Of a stretch of DNA of 6,088 nt, positions 1 to 3,807 are shown in pieces. The position numbers and the translations under genes are program-made. Numbering within the stretch: the stretch's first letter is position 1; every line of letters begins with the position of its first letter. The DNA is taken from the NCBI GenBank assembly GCA_002451235.1, contig DKBN01000019.1:1-6088 (forward strand). Direction: 5' to 3'. Origin of the DNA: Patescibacteria group bacterium UBA6899. GTDB lineage: Bacteria; Patescibacteriota; Minisyncoccia; Phycocordibacterales; UBA6899. The notes under the pieces are model-generated. The model worked only from the letters and a program-made list of their open reading frames with translations. It was not told where the DNA came from and searched no databases.

Positions 1-233
1 GTCTGAAATTCGGGGACCGGACCAGTCTCCCCGTAGTTAATTTTTGCATTGTATGGTGGGTCGGTAAAAATCAGATCTATTGATCCATCAGGAATATCCT
101 TGAGTACGTCGACTGAATTGCCGTTAATTAGGAGGTGTTGACCATTTCCGCCAAGAGTTTTTCTCTTGATATTTTTGTGTCGACTTTTCAGCGTCTCATA
201 TATTTTCTCGATATTTGCTTCTTTAACCGCCAT
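1..233 (-). CDS. DNA adenine/cytosine-N4 methyltransferase, N-terminal fragment (3' end outside window)
   Basis: I translated 77 codons from the ATG at 233 down to the window edge. Residues 34-62 read as the start of a beta-class amino-methyltransferase: the stretch LINGNSVDVLKDIPDGSIDL leads into FTDPPYN, with the catalytic DPPY motif IV at residues 58-61. In this family (N6_N4_Mtase) motif IV lies near the N-terminus and the SAM-binding FxGxG motif near the C-terminus, so the SAM site and the target-recognition part are off the window. The enzyme would transfer a methyl group from SAM to adenine N6 or cytosine N4. The start is chosen because an in-frame TAA lies seven codons upstream and no other in-frame start intervenes. 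There is no Shine-Dalgarno site before it, and a short ORF overlaps the start (see 223-267). Codons are more AT-rich than in dnaX or dus, which suggests horizontal transfer. No restriction partner is visible. Confidence 0.88.
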   Translation of the reverse strand, partial: MAVKEANIEKIYETLKSRHKNIKRKTLGGNGQHLLINGNSVDVLKDIPDGSIDLIFTDPPYNAKINYGETGPVPEFQ

Positions 234-267
234 ATAGCAAGGATACGCTTTTTAGCTCTTTCTTCAT
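223..267 (-). CDS. possible 14-codon leader peptide overlapping the methyltransferase start
   Basis: The ATG at 267 is preceded by a strong AAGGAG ribosome-binding site with 8-nt spacing and reads MKKELKSVSLLYGG before a TAA. The methyltransferase ATG at 233 lies inside this ORF in another frame, and the leader's stop falls just after it. The methyltransferase has no Shine-Dalgarno site of its own, so ribosomes finishing the leader could restart on it (translational coupling). Alternatives are a chance ORF, or an original start now frameshifted relative to the methyltransferase. No protein family is recognisable at this length. Confidence 0.35.
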   Translation of the reverse strand: MKKELKSVSLLYGG

Positions 268-275
268 AGTCTTTT

Positions 276-281
276 CTCCTT
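276..281 (-). promoter_or_regulatory. Shine-Dalgarno site AAGGAG
   Basis: AAGGAG on the minus strand lies 8 nt before the ATG at 267. It is 42 nt upstream of the methyltransferase ATG at 233, too far to serve that start directly. It is the main support for translation of the short leader ORF. Confidence 0.55.
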
Positions 282-327
282 GTTTTAGGTGAGGGGTAAA
301 TCTACCTGCAAAAGATGCTTTTGTGCT

Positions 328-362
328 ATCAAAAACACACTCTTGGGAAGTGCGTTTTTGAT
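328..362 (-). terminator. hairpin terminator after the tRNA cluster
   Basis: On the minus strand a 13-bp stem (one G-U pair) is formed by 362-350 and 340-328 around a 9-nt loop. The upstream arm holds an A5 run and the downstream arm a T5 run, so a U-tract lies in the closing part of the stem. It lies downstream of the minus-strand tRNA cluster and upstream of the methyltransferase, so it most likely ends the tRNA transcript. A second small hairpin, CAAAAG-ATG-CTTTTG, lies at 309-323. Confidence 0.5.
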
Positions 363-376
363 CGATTTGACTAGCG

Positions 377-400
377 TCTCGTGCTAGCACGACTTGGCTG
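377..400 (-). repeat. direct repeat unit 1 (tRNA 3' flank)
   Basis: This 24-bp segment matches 507-530 at 22 of 24 positions. Each copy holds the palindrome CGTGCTAGCACG followed (plus strand) by TTGGCTG, which is the complement of the last tRNA nucleotides, G73 and CCA. The repeat shows that the degenerate unit and the intact tRNA-Gln share a common 3' end and downstream flank, as expected from a tandem duplication. Confidence 0.8.
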
Positions 401-465
401 TGTGTCTGCGATTCGAACGAGTCTCGGGCGCCCGAGATACGTCGCTAGTTCGAATCCTAAACACG
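377..465 (-). pseudogene. degenerate tRNA-like unit (3' end retained)
   Basis: On the minus strand this stretch ends in GACACACA-G-CCA (CCA at 397-395), the same G73-CCA ending as the intact tRNA-Gln next door, followed by the same flanking sequence. A T-loop (TTCGAAT) is present, but only two of five T-stem pairs form. No anticodon arm with T33 can be drawn, and the body is too short for a tRNA (about 68 nt up to the discriminator). The centre is instead a perfect 16-bp palindrome, TCTCGGGCGCCCGAGA at 422-437, flanked by inverted copies of GATTCGAAC (410-418 and 448-456). It looks like a tRNA remnant rebuilt as an inverted repeat. It could also be a non-tRNA structured RNA that happens to share the flank. 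Confidence 0.45.
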
Positions 466-506
466 TCGCGATTTTTCCATTTTTTAAAACGGCTTAAAAT
501 AACGAT

Positions 507-530
507 TCTCGTGCTAGCACGTGTTGGCTG
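507..530 (-). repeat. direct repeat unit 2 (tRNA-Gln 3' flank)
   Basis: Second copy of the 24-bp repeat at 377-400, overlapping the 3' terminus of the intact tRNA-Gln. The CGTGCTAGCACG palindrome lies just after the CCA in the tRNA transcript. It might be a processing or termination hairpin, but as a 12-bp palindrome with no loop it would fold only weakly in RNA. Confidence 0.8.
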
Positions 531-598
531 CGGGACTTGGATTCGAACCAAGATAAACGGCTCCAAAGGCCGCTGTCCTACCATTAGACGATCCCGCA
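525..598 (-). tRNA. tRNA-Gln (anticodon UUG), CCA encoded
   Basis: A complete cloverleaf is readable on the minus strand. The acceptor stem TGCGGGA/TCCCGCA pairs fully (598-592 with 535-529). The D stem is GTCT/GGAC with a loop ending GGTA. The anticodon stem GCGGC/GCCGT (one G-U) closes the loop CTTTGGA, placing TTG at positions 34-36 (566-564). The T arm CTTGG-TTCGAAT-CCAAG is perfect. U1-A72 and G73 are established identity features of bacterial glutamine tRNAs and agree with the anticodon. CCA is encoded at 527-525. A TAAAAT -10-like element lies at 618-613, about 15 nt upstream. The stronger promoter lies further upstream, in front of the broken copy (762-789), so this gene may be expressed from a longer transcript. 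Confidence 0.93.
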
Positions 599-634
599 AT
601 GATTCCGATAACATTTTACTCTCCTTCACATGTG

Positions 635-749
635 GGCTCCAAAGGCCGCTGTCCTACTTGAACAAGCGAGCACCTGAAGGAAAGTTGACTTTCGTTCATG
701 GTGCGAGCGCCGTTCAAGGAAGCTTCGCTTACCATTAGACGATCCCGCA
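635..749 (-). pseudogene. 5'-half copy of tRNA-Gln split by a 72-bp insertion
   Basis: Two blocks match the intact tRNA-Gln exactly: 749-730 equals its first 20 nt, and 657-635 equals nt 18-40, so the three bases GTA are present on both sides of the insert. The insertion falls in the D loop. The copy stops inside the 3' strand of the anticodon stem; variable loop, T arm and acceptor 3' strand are absent, so it cannot make a tRNA. The identity of the retained parts to the intact gene implies a recent duplication or ongoing conversion. It has the better promoter of the two copies (TTGAGA-16-TATGAT). It might be a decaying pseudogene, or the folded insert could give the leader RNA a role in processing or control. 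Confidence 0.8.
658..729. mobile_element. 72-bp hairpin insert with 3-bp target duplication
   Basis: The insert is bounded by TAC direct repeats (655-657 and 730-732). It folds back on itself: CTTGAAC 657-663 with GTTCAAG 712-718, GCACC 670-674 with GGTGC 700-704, TGAA 675-678 with TTCA 695-698, and GAAAG 680-684 with CTTTC 689-693, around a TTGA loop. GCGAGC also occurs twice as a direct repeat. It is too small to code for a transposase. A miniature palindromic element is the simplest reading, but only one copy is visible here. Confidence 0.5.
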
Positions 750-761
750 ATAATCGCAGCT

Positions 762-789
762 ATCATAACATGGATTTCCGGCTTCTCAA
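762..789 (-). promoter_or_regulatory. promoter of the tRNA cluster
   Basis: The minus strand shows TTGAGA at 789-784 (5 of 6 consensus) and TATGAT at 767-762 (5 of 6), 16 bp apart. The predicted start, near 755, is about 6 nt before the 5' end of the broken tRNA-Gln copy. It reads away from the membrane-protein promoter at 804-809, so the two are divergent and close enough to influence each other. Confidence 0.6.
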
Positions 790-800
790 GCACGCCCGAA

Positions 801-809
801 TGATATACT
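801..809 (+). promoter_or_regulatory. extended -10 promoter for a leaderless mRNA
   Basis: TGA-TATACT (extended -10, hexamer 804-809) is followed by exactly 6 nt and then the ATG at 816. Transcription would start at or within a base of the ATG. No -35 close to TTGACA and no Shine-Dalgarno sequence are visible. Confidence 0.5.
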
Positions 810-815
810 TCTCCA

Positions 816-1208
816 ATGGATAAGCACGGATTCACGGTCGGAGTGGTCGCCCTCAGCGTCCATAACATTCTTTCTGCTATCGCGCTCACCTCGCTCTTCG
901 GTATCTACCTCAAGTATCTGGGCATCTTCGTCCCACTTCTCACGATGGTCCTTTTCATAGATGTCGTGGTCATAATCATCCACATGACATACAGATACCA
1001 TTCTGGAGCACTTCGAAATATCTCTACGGACCTTCGGTCATGGGTTGTGGTGCATTCATTCTCATCGATGTTTGCGATCACTGTTTCTTGGTACATAACT
1101 ATGATGGCAACATTTCCATTTTGGGAGCTTGTAGCGCTTTGCATCATTTGGATCATATCTCTTGTCACGGGTGACATGGTCTTCATTCATAAATATCGTT
1201 TTCAATAG
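816..1208 (+). CDS. four-helix integral membrane protein, function unknown
   Basis: The 130-residue product is almost entirely membrane: hydrophobic segments near residues 6-32, 34-56, 76-99 and 102-124, with basic loops (RYHSGALR after helix 2) and a basic C-terminus (HKYRFQ). There is no signal peptidase site and no catalytic motif. Histidines H16, H56, H80 and H125 lie in or near helix ends, but I cannot tie them to a metal or heme site. The start is chosen because the -10 element ends 6 nt before this ATG. The next gene, 50 nt downstream, also encodes a four-helix membrane protein, so the two may work together. I do not recognise a family. Confidence 0.75.
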   Translation: MDKHGFTVGVVALSVHNILSAIALTSLFGIYLKYLGIFVPLLTMVLFIDVVVIIIHMTYRYHSGALRNISTDLRSWVVVHSFSSMFAITVSWYITMMATFPFWELVALCIIWIISLVTGDMVFIHKYRFQ

Positions 1209-1248
1209 AGCATGGGCATGTTAAAATCCCCCCGGATATATCTACCTT

Positions 1249-1254
1249 GGAGGT
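1249..1254 (+). promoter_or_regulatory. Shine-Dalgarno site GGAGGT that decides the start at 1259
   Basis: GGAGGT lies 4 nt before the ATG at 1259 and 10 nt before the in-frame ATG at 1265. A TTG at 1247 is also in frame but overlaps the Shine-Dalgarno site itself, so it is rejected as the start. TAAAAT at 1222-1227 is a candidate -10 for this gene. Confidence 0.7.
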
Positions 1255-1258
1255 CAGA

Positions 1259-1681
1259 ATGAATATGATCGCTCTTGCGATAGGGACACTATCAGGAACA
1301 TTGATGGTCCTCGGGTACGCTCTCTGGTACGGATATCGCGCGCGGTGTGCTCGAATCAAAGCGCCTGAAGTGGCGGGCGAGTTGCGTTCGATGCATATGG
1401 TCATGATCGGATTCTTTGTTGTTGGCCTGCTCATCTCGATCTATGTCGTCGAGCGAGTTGTGAACGCGAATGGATCACTTTGGGGACCAATTTGGCTCTT
1501 GATGATCCACTTCATTCTCGTAATTCTATTCGCGCTCTCTCTCCTGGGAACCATCGTCCTTTGGAATGGAGTACGAAGGCGCGATCTCCATTGGAGGGTC
1601 GCTCGCATCACGATCGCTTTGTTCTTTGCGACGGCAGTGACGGGGGGATATCTTTTCTCACTCCATCCGCTTCTGCGCTGA
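1259..1681 (+). CDS. four-helix membrane protein, DUF420-like pattern
   Basis: The 140-residue product has hydrophobic segments at about 3-24, 46-68, 77-102 and 115-136. Basic residues (YRARCARIK, RRRDLHWR) lie in the loops after helices 1 and 3, suggesting those loops are cytoplasmic. Histidines recur at equivalent places: H46 starting helix 2, H84 in helix 3, H111 before helix 4. Together with the TAVTGGYLF stretch in helix 4 this resembles DUF420 (YozB-like) membrane proteins, whose histidines are spaced this way; I judge this from memory of the pattern only. The gene follows another four-helix membrane gene and ends just before a strong terminator, so the pair may form one transcription unit, though this one has its own good ribosome-binding site. 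Confidence 0.8.
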   Translation: MNMIALAIGTLSGTLMVLGYALWYGYRARCARIKAPEVAGELRSMHMVMIGFFVVGLLISIYVVERVVNANGSLWGPIWLLMIHFILVILFALSLLGTIVLWNGVRRRDLHWRVARITIALFFATAVTGGYLFSLHPLLR

Positions 1682-1689
1682 GCGCCATT

Positions 1690-1721
1690 AAAGCGGCCGG
1701 GTACTGGCCGCTTTTATTTTT
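1690..1721 (+). terminator. intrinsic terminator between convergent genes
   Basis: A 9-bp stem AAAGCGGCC (1690-1698) with GGCCGCTTT (1706-1714), loop GGGTACT, is followed by TTATTTTT. It ends the plus-strand membrane-protein unit. The U-tract overlaps the dnaX stop codon (1714-1716) on the other strand. Read on the minus strand the same stem is followed only by TTTAATGG, so it may also stop dnaX transcription, less efficiently. Confidence 0.85.
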
Positions 1722-2748
1722 CCGCTCCAAACGACTTGATGATCGCTAGTTCGATCGGGAGCGATGGGATCGCAGAGTATCCAAGCATGTCCCCCGCCTC
1801 GAGAAAGATCGAAAGAACCCGGGAATTGATGCGCTTATCTTTATCCTCAGCATAGGTTCTCAAAAGCGCGAGGTCATCCGGCGTGAATTCATCCTCGAGA
1901 GTCTCGACCATGGACGGAGCATAACGAATAAGAAGAACGCCGCGCATCTTCTGGAGAATGAGCTTGAGATATATCTTCATGTCGATATGCTCTTTTTCTG
2001 CAGCATTGACGGCGCGAAGGCCAAGTTCCGACGTCCCCAACGCAATCGACTCCAGGACCTGATTCACCAATGAATTCTTCGGTGCACCCACGATCTTAGC
2101 CGCTTCCTCTTGTCCGACCGATCTCCCCTCCGCGGAAATGAGGATCTTTTCGAGCACGGAAAGCGAATCGCGGAACGAACCGTCCCCGAACATGGCAACG
2201 ATCTCAGCCGCCGGACCGTCGAGCTTCACGCTTTCTTTTTTTGCGACATCGATCACGAACCTCTTGAGTTCATCTAATGAAGGCTGGCGGAACGCGAAGG
2301 TCTGGCAGCGCGAGATGACCGTATCGGGCAACTTCTCTTTTTCGGTCGTCGCAAGGATGAACACCGCATGCTCTGGTGGCTCCTCCAGGGTCTTCAGGAG
2401 CGCATTAAATGCCTCCTTGGTGAGCATATGTACCTCGTCGACGATATAGACCTTATATTTCGATTCGAATGGTGCGGTACGTACTGCCTCGCGCAGTTCG
2501 CGGACATCGTCGATCCCGCGATTCGAAGCAGCATCGATCTCGAAAAGGTCGGTCGCGCTCGTCCCGATCTCTGAGGCAAAGATGCGCGCCACGGTCGTCT
2601 TCCCCGTCCCGCGGCCACCGGAGAAGAGATAGGCATGCCCGAACGACTTGTCCGCGATGGACTTCTTCAGGACTGAGACGATCTCATCCTGACCGATGAC
2701 ATCAGCGAACGACTTGGGGCGATATTTGCGATAGAGGACCTCGGACAT
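1714..2748 (-). CDS. dnaX: DNA polymerase III subunit gamma (DnaX), short form without zinc module
   Basis: This 344-residue AAA+ clamp-loader ATPase opens with the family signature YRKYRPKSFADVIGQ. Walker A is GRGTGKT (45-51), Walker B VYIVDEVH (100-107), the arginine finger SRC (146-148), and sensor 2 GSFRDSLS (190-197). After residue 225 comes the oligomerisation domain. Two things are unusual. Typical DnaX has a four-cysteine zinc module between Walker A and the EIDAASNRG motif; here only about 14 residues join them and no cysteine is present. The protein also ends without the tau-specific domains that bind polymerase alpha and DnaB, making it shorter than E. coli gamma. No A-rich slippery frameshift site was seen. 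TATAAT ends 6 nt before the ATG, implying a leaderless mRNA. The structured RNA gene lies immediately upstream in the same orientation. Confidence 0.96.
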   Translation of the reverse strand: MSEVLYRKYRPKSFADVIGQDEIVSVLKKSIADKSFGHAYLFSGGRGTGKTTVARIFASEIGTSATDLFEIDAASNRGIDDVRELREAVRTAPFESKYKVYIVDEVHMLTKEAFNALLKTLEEPPEHAVFILATTEKEKLPDTVISRCQTFAFRQPSLDELKRFVIDVAKKESVKLDGPAAEIVAMFGDGSFRDSLSVLEKILISAEGRSVGQEEAAKIVGAPKNSLVNQVLESIALGTSELGLRAVNAAEKEHIDMKIYLKLILQKMRGVLLIRYAPSMVETLEDEFTPDDLALLRTYAEDKDKRINSRVLSIFLEAGDMLGYSAIPSLPIELAIIKSFGAEK

Positions 2749-2754
2749 GGGTTG

Positions 2755-2760
2755 ATTATA
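2755..2760 (-). promoter_or_regulatory. -10 element of dnaX
   Basis: A perfect TATAAT is followed by CAACCC and then the dnaX ATG at 2748, which places the transcript start at the A of the ATG. The -35 region has no good match to TTGACA. No Shine-Dalgarno sequence could fit. Confidence 0.65.
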
Positions 2761-2789
2761 GCGATTTTCAAAAAAGTTGATATGACATC

Positions 2790-2838
2790 AAAAAAGCCGG
2801 GGCGTGAGGGAGGTCGAAACCTCGCACACGCACCCGGC
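2790..2838 (-). terminator. intrinsic terminator of the structured RNA gene
   Basis: On the minus strand GCCGGG (2838-2833), then GCGTG (2831-2827), then GAGG (2823-2820) pair with CCTC, CACGC and CCCGGC down to 2796, around a TTTCGA loop, with one bulge and a 3-by-3 internal loop. T6 follows (2795-2790). It is one of the two strongest terminators in the window. Confidence 0.85.
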
Positions 2839-3077
2839 CATTCGTTGAGACCCGAGGTCTCCACTACGCCAGTTTCGCTGACGAACCGTCGAACCTTGCG
2901 GTCCACGGCAGCCTTCGGCTCGAACGTCAGCAACCACCAACTTGGGAAAGAACCATCGGTCTGTTATCGACGTTTGCTTTTTAGGGCTCACGCGACCTGC
3001 GGTATCAAACCTGCTAGCTTCATCGTCATGCGTCAGGCCTAGGCCAAACGACACTTCTCCACTAGCAGTAACTCCGT
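2790..3077 (-). ncRNA. structured RNA gene of about 290 nt, family not recognised
   Basis: No convincing protein gene lies in 2749-3332, but this part has a full RNA-gene layout on the minus strand: promoter TTGACC-16-TATACT (3112-3085), predicted start near 3077, and an intrinsic terminator with U6 at its end. The body is rich in complementary segments. A 7-bp stem CTAGCAG/CTGCTAG joins 3062-3068 with 3011-3017. A three-way element has outer stem 2925-2931/2877-2883 (GCTGACG/CGTCAGC) enclosing two hairpins, AGCC-GAA-GGCT (2920-2910) and CCGT/ACGG (2908-2886); the second is capped by a GCAA tetraloop. A hairpin GAGACC/GGTCTC lies at 2861-2847. I checked for motifs of RNase P RNA, SRP RNA and tmRNA and found none convincing. 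It lies just upstream of dnaX but ends before the dnaX promoter, so it is probably independent. Confidence 0.7.
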
Positions 3078-3084
3078 GATGATG

Positions 3085-3112
3085 AGTATACGGGATATCT
3101 GGAACGGGTCAA
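3085..3112 (-). promoter_or_regulatory. promoter of the structured RNA gene
   Basis: TTGACC (3112-3107, 5 of 6) and TATACT (3090-3085, 5 of 6) are separated by 16 bp. This is among the closest matches to a sigma-70 promoter in the window. An AT-rich stretch at 3121-3145 lies upstream, where an UP element would be. Confidence 0.75.
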
Positions 3113-3174
3113 CGCGGTCTGGTTTTTGAAAATATAATTAAATGATAGTCAATAGTTGTGCAAATAATAACTAT

Positions 3175-3204
3175 ACAAAACAAGGCGATCTTTCACGCCT
3201 TGTT
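3175..3204 (-). terminator. terminator downstream of the lysine-rich protein gene
   Basis: A 9-bp perfect stem AACAAGGCG/CGCCTTGTT (3179-3187 with 3196-3204) around an 8-nt loop. On the minus strand the stem runs into TTTTGTATAG. It lies 130 bp after the stop at 3333, so the minus-strand operon would have a 3' UTR of that length. It also separates that operon from the structured RNA promoter. Confidence 0.65.
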
Positions 3205-3332
3205 ATTTCCCCCCCTTTTTTTACATCCGCAACTTTCCCCATCTTGTCCACGGACTTTTCCACAGTCACATGTTCCCCCCGATGGATCTTGCTGTTCTTG
3301 TGCGCACGCGCACTGTTCTCCACACGACATGT
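3205..3332. other. pyrimidine-rich non-coding stretch with DnaA-box-like 9-mers
   Basis: No gene is evident here. It starts with C7T7 (3209-3222) and carries three same-orientation 9-mers resembling the DnaA box TTATNCACA: TTGTCCACG at 3244-3252 (two mismatches), TTTTCCACA at 3256-3264 (one mismatch) and TTCTCCACA at 3316-3324 (one mismatch). The first two start 12 bp apart. A short hairpin GTGCG-CACG-CGCAC lies at about 3300-3312. It could be a DnaA-binding region or simply the operon's 3' UTR with chance matches. Confidence 0.3.
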
Positions 3333-3773
3333 CTATTTGCGCTTCCTCGCAGCCTTCTTTTTCGCTCGTGTCGCAACCTTAACAACCGTCTTTTTCGCCT
3401 TTGACGCAGCCTTCTTTGCGGTTCTCGCCCCGCTTTTACCGGCGCGCTCGACCTCTTTCTTCACTTCCGTCCAATTCTCCCGCAACTCGGTCGCAGCCTG
3501 CTTGAGATCATTCTTATCGATGGACCTCACGCTCTGATATGCCTTGGTTGCTTCCGCGACGATGGCATGGACCACTTTCTGATCGAGCTTTTTCATCTTC
3601 TTTGCTTCGCGTACGACCTTAGCCTTAAATTCGTTCGCCCACTTCGCGGCCTGCTTGCGATTCTTCGCTGCTCCTTTCGCGCCATAGAAATAATACCCTG
3701 CTCCCGCTGCTGCCAATGCCGCGAGTCCCGCTCCGACTTTCAATGCGACTTTTCCTCCTTCTTTTTTTGCCAT
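3333..3773 (-). CDS. small membrane-anchored protein with histone-H1-like lysine-rich tail
   Basis: The 146-residue product has three parts. Residues 1-8 are basic; 9-31 form one hydrophobic, alanine- and glycine-rich helix (GAGLAALAAAGAGYYFYG); 32-110 are a highly charged, probably helical region; and 111-146 are almost only K, A, R, T, S and V, like the tail of histone H1 (AKKAASKAKK, ARKRK at the end). The predicted charge is strongly positive. A membrane anchor plus a nucleic-acid-binding-like tail could tether DNA, RNA or a polyanionic envelope polymer; this is inference. No family is recognised, although the N-terminal layout recalls YtxH-type proteins. No Shine-Dalgarno site precedes the ATG; TAACAT lies 5 nt upstream. 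AAGGAGG occurs within codons 4-7, with a TTG at codon 11 as a less likely alternative start. The gene follows the 3808-4101 gene by 34 bp. Confidence 0.8.
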   Translation of the reverse strand: MAKKEGGKVALKVGAGLAALAAAGAGYYFYGAKGAAKNRKQAAKWANEFKAKVVREAKKMKKLDQKVVHAIVAEATKAYQSVRSIDKNDLKQAATELRENWTEVKKEVERAGKSGARTAKKAASKAKKTVVKVATRAKKKAARKRK

Positions 3774-3785
3774 ACAAAATGTTAA

Positions 3786-3803
3786 AACTTATAACTTATA
3801 ACT
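3786..3803. repeat. 7-bp tandem repeat between two genes
   Basis: AACTTAT is repeated about 2.6 times in the 34-bp gap between the genes at 3333-3773 and 3808-4101. On the minus strand each unit presents TTATAAG, close to a -10 element, so it may act as a promoter for the downstream gene. It is a slippage-prone sequence that could vary between strains. Confidence 0.5.
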
Positions 3804-3807
3804 GAGT

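Noticed and set aside
377..521. Two-repeat CRISPR array
   Set aside because: Only two copies exist, the repeat includes the tRNA 3' end, and the interval between is a tRNA-like sequence rather than a spacer.
658..729. Self-splicing group I intron in tRNA-Gln
   Set aside because: 72 bp is far too short for a group I core, the insert lies in the D loop rather than the anticodon loop, and the tRNA copy lacks its 3' half.
394..738. 114-codon open frame on the plus strand across the tRNA region
   Set aside because: It runs through the intact tRNA-Gln and its duplicates on the opposite strand, has no ribosome-binding site and an improbable composition.
2752..3054. Overlapping 88-96 codon open frames on both strands
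   Set aside because: Biased arginine-, serine- and proline-rich products with no start signals; the stretch is better explained as a structured RNA with its own promoter and terminator.
2790..3077. tmRNA (ssrA) on the minus strand, suggested by GCAGGTCG followed by TAAAAAGCAAACG
   Set aside because: The open reading after GCA AAC would give a tag ending VGGC rather than an ALAA-like end, no T-arm with CCA is found at the 3' end, and the GGTTTCGACG-type 5' motif is not in the right place. A covariance search could still overturn this.
2790..3077. RNase P RNA or SRP RNA on the minus strand
   Set aside because: Neither the GAGGAAAGTCC/ACAGAA-type conserved segments of RNase P nor the GGAAGGAAGCA-type loop of SRP RNA was found by eye on either strand.
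3142..3537. 131-codon open frame on the plus strand
   Set aside because: It is rich in F, S, A and T because it reads the complement of the lysine-rich protein gene, and it crosses a terminator hairpin.
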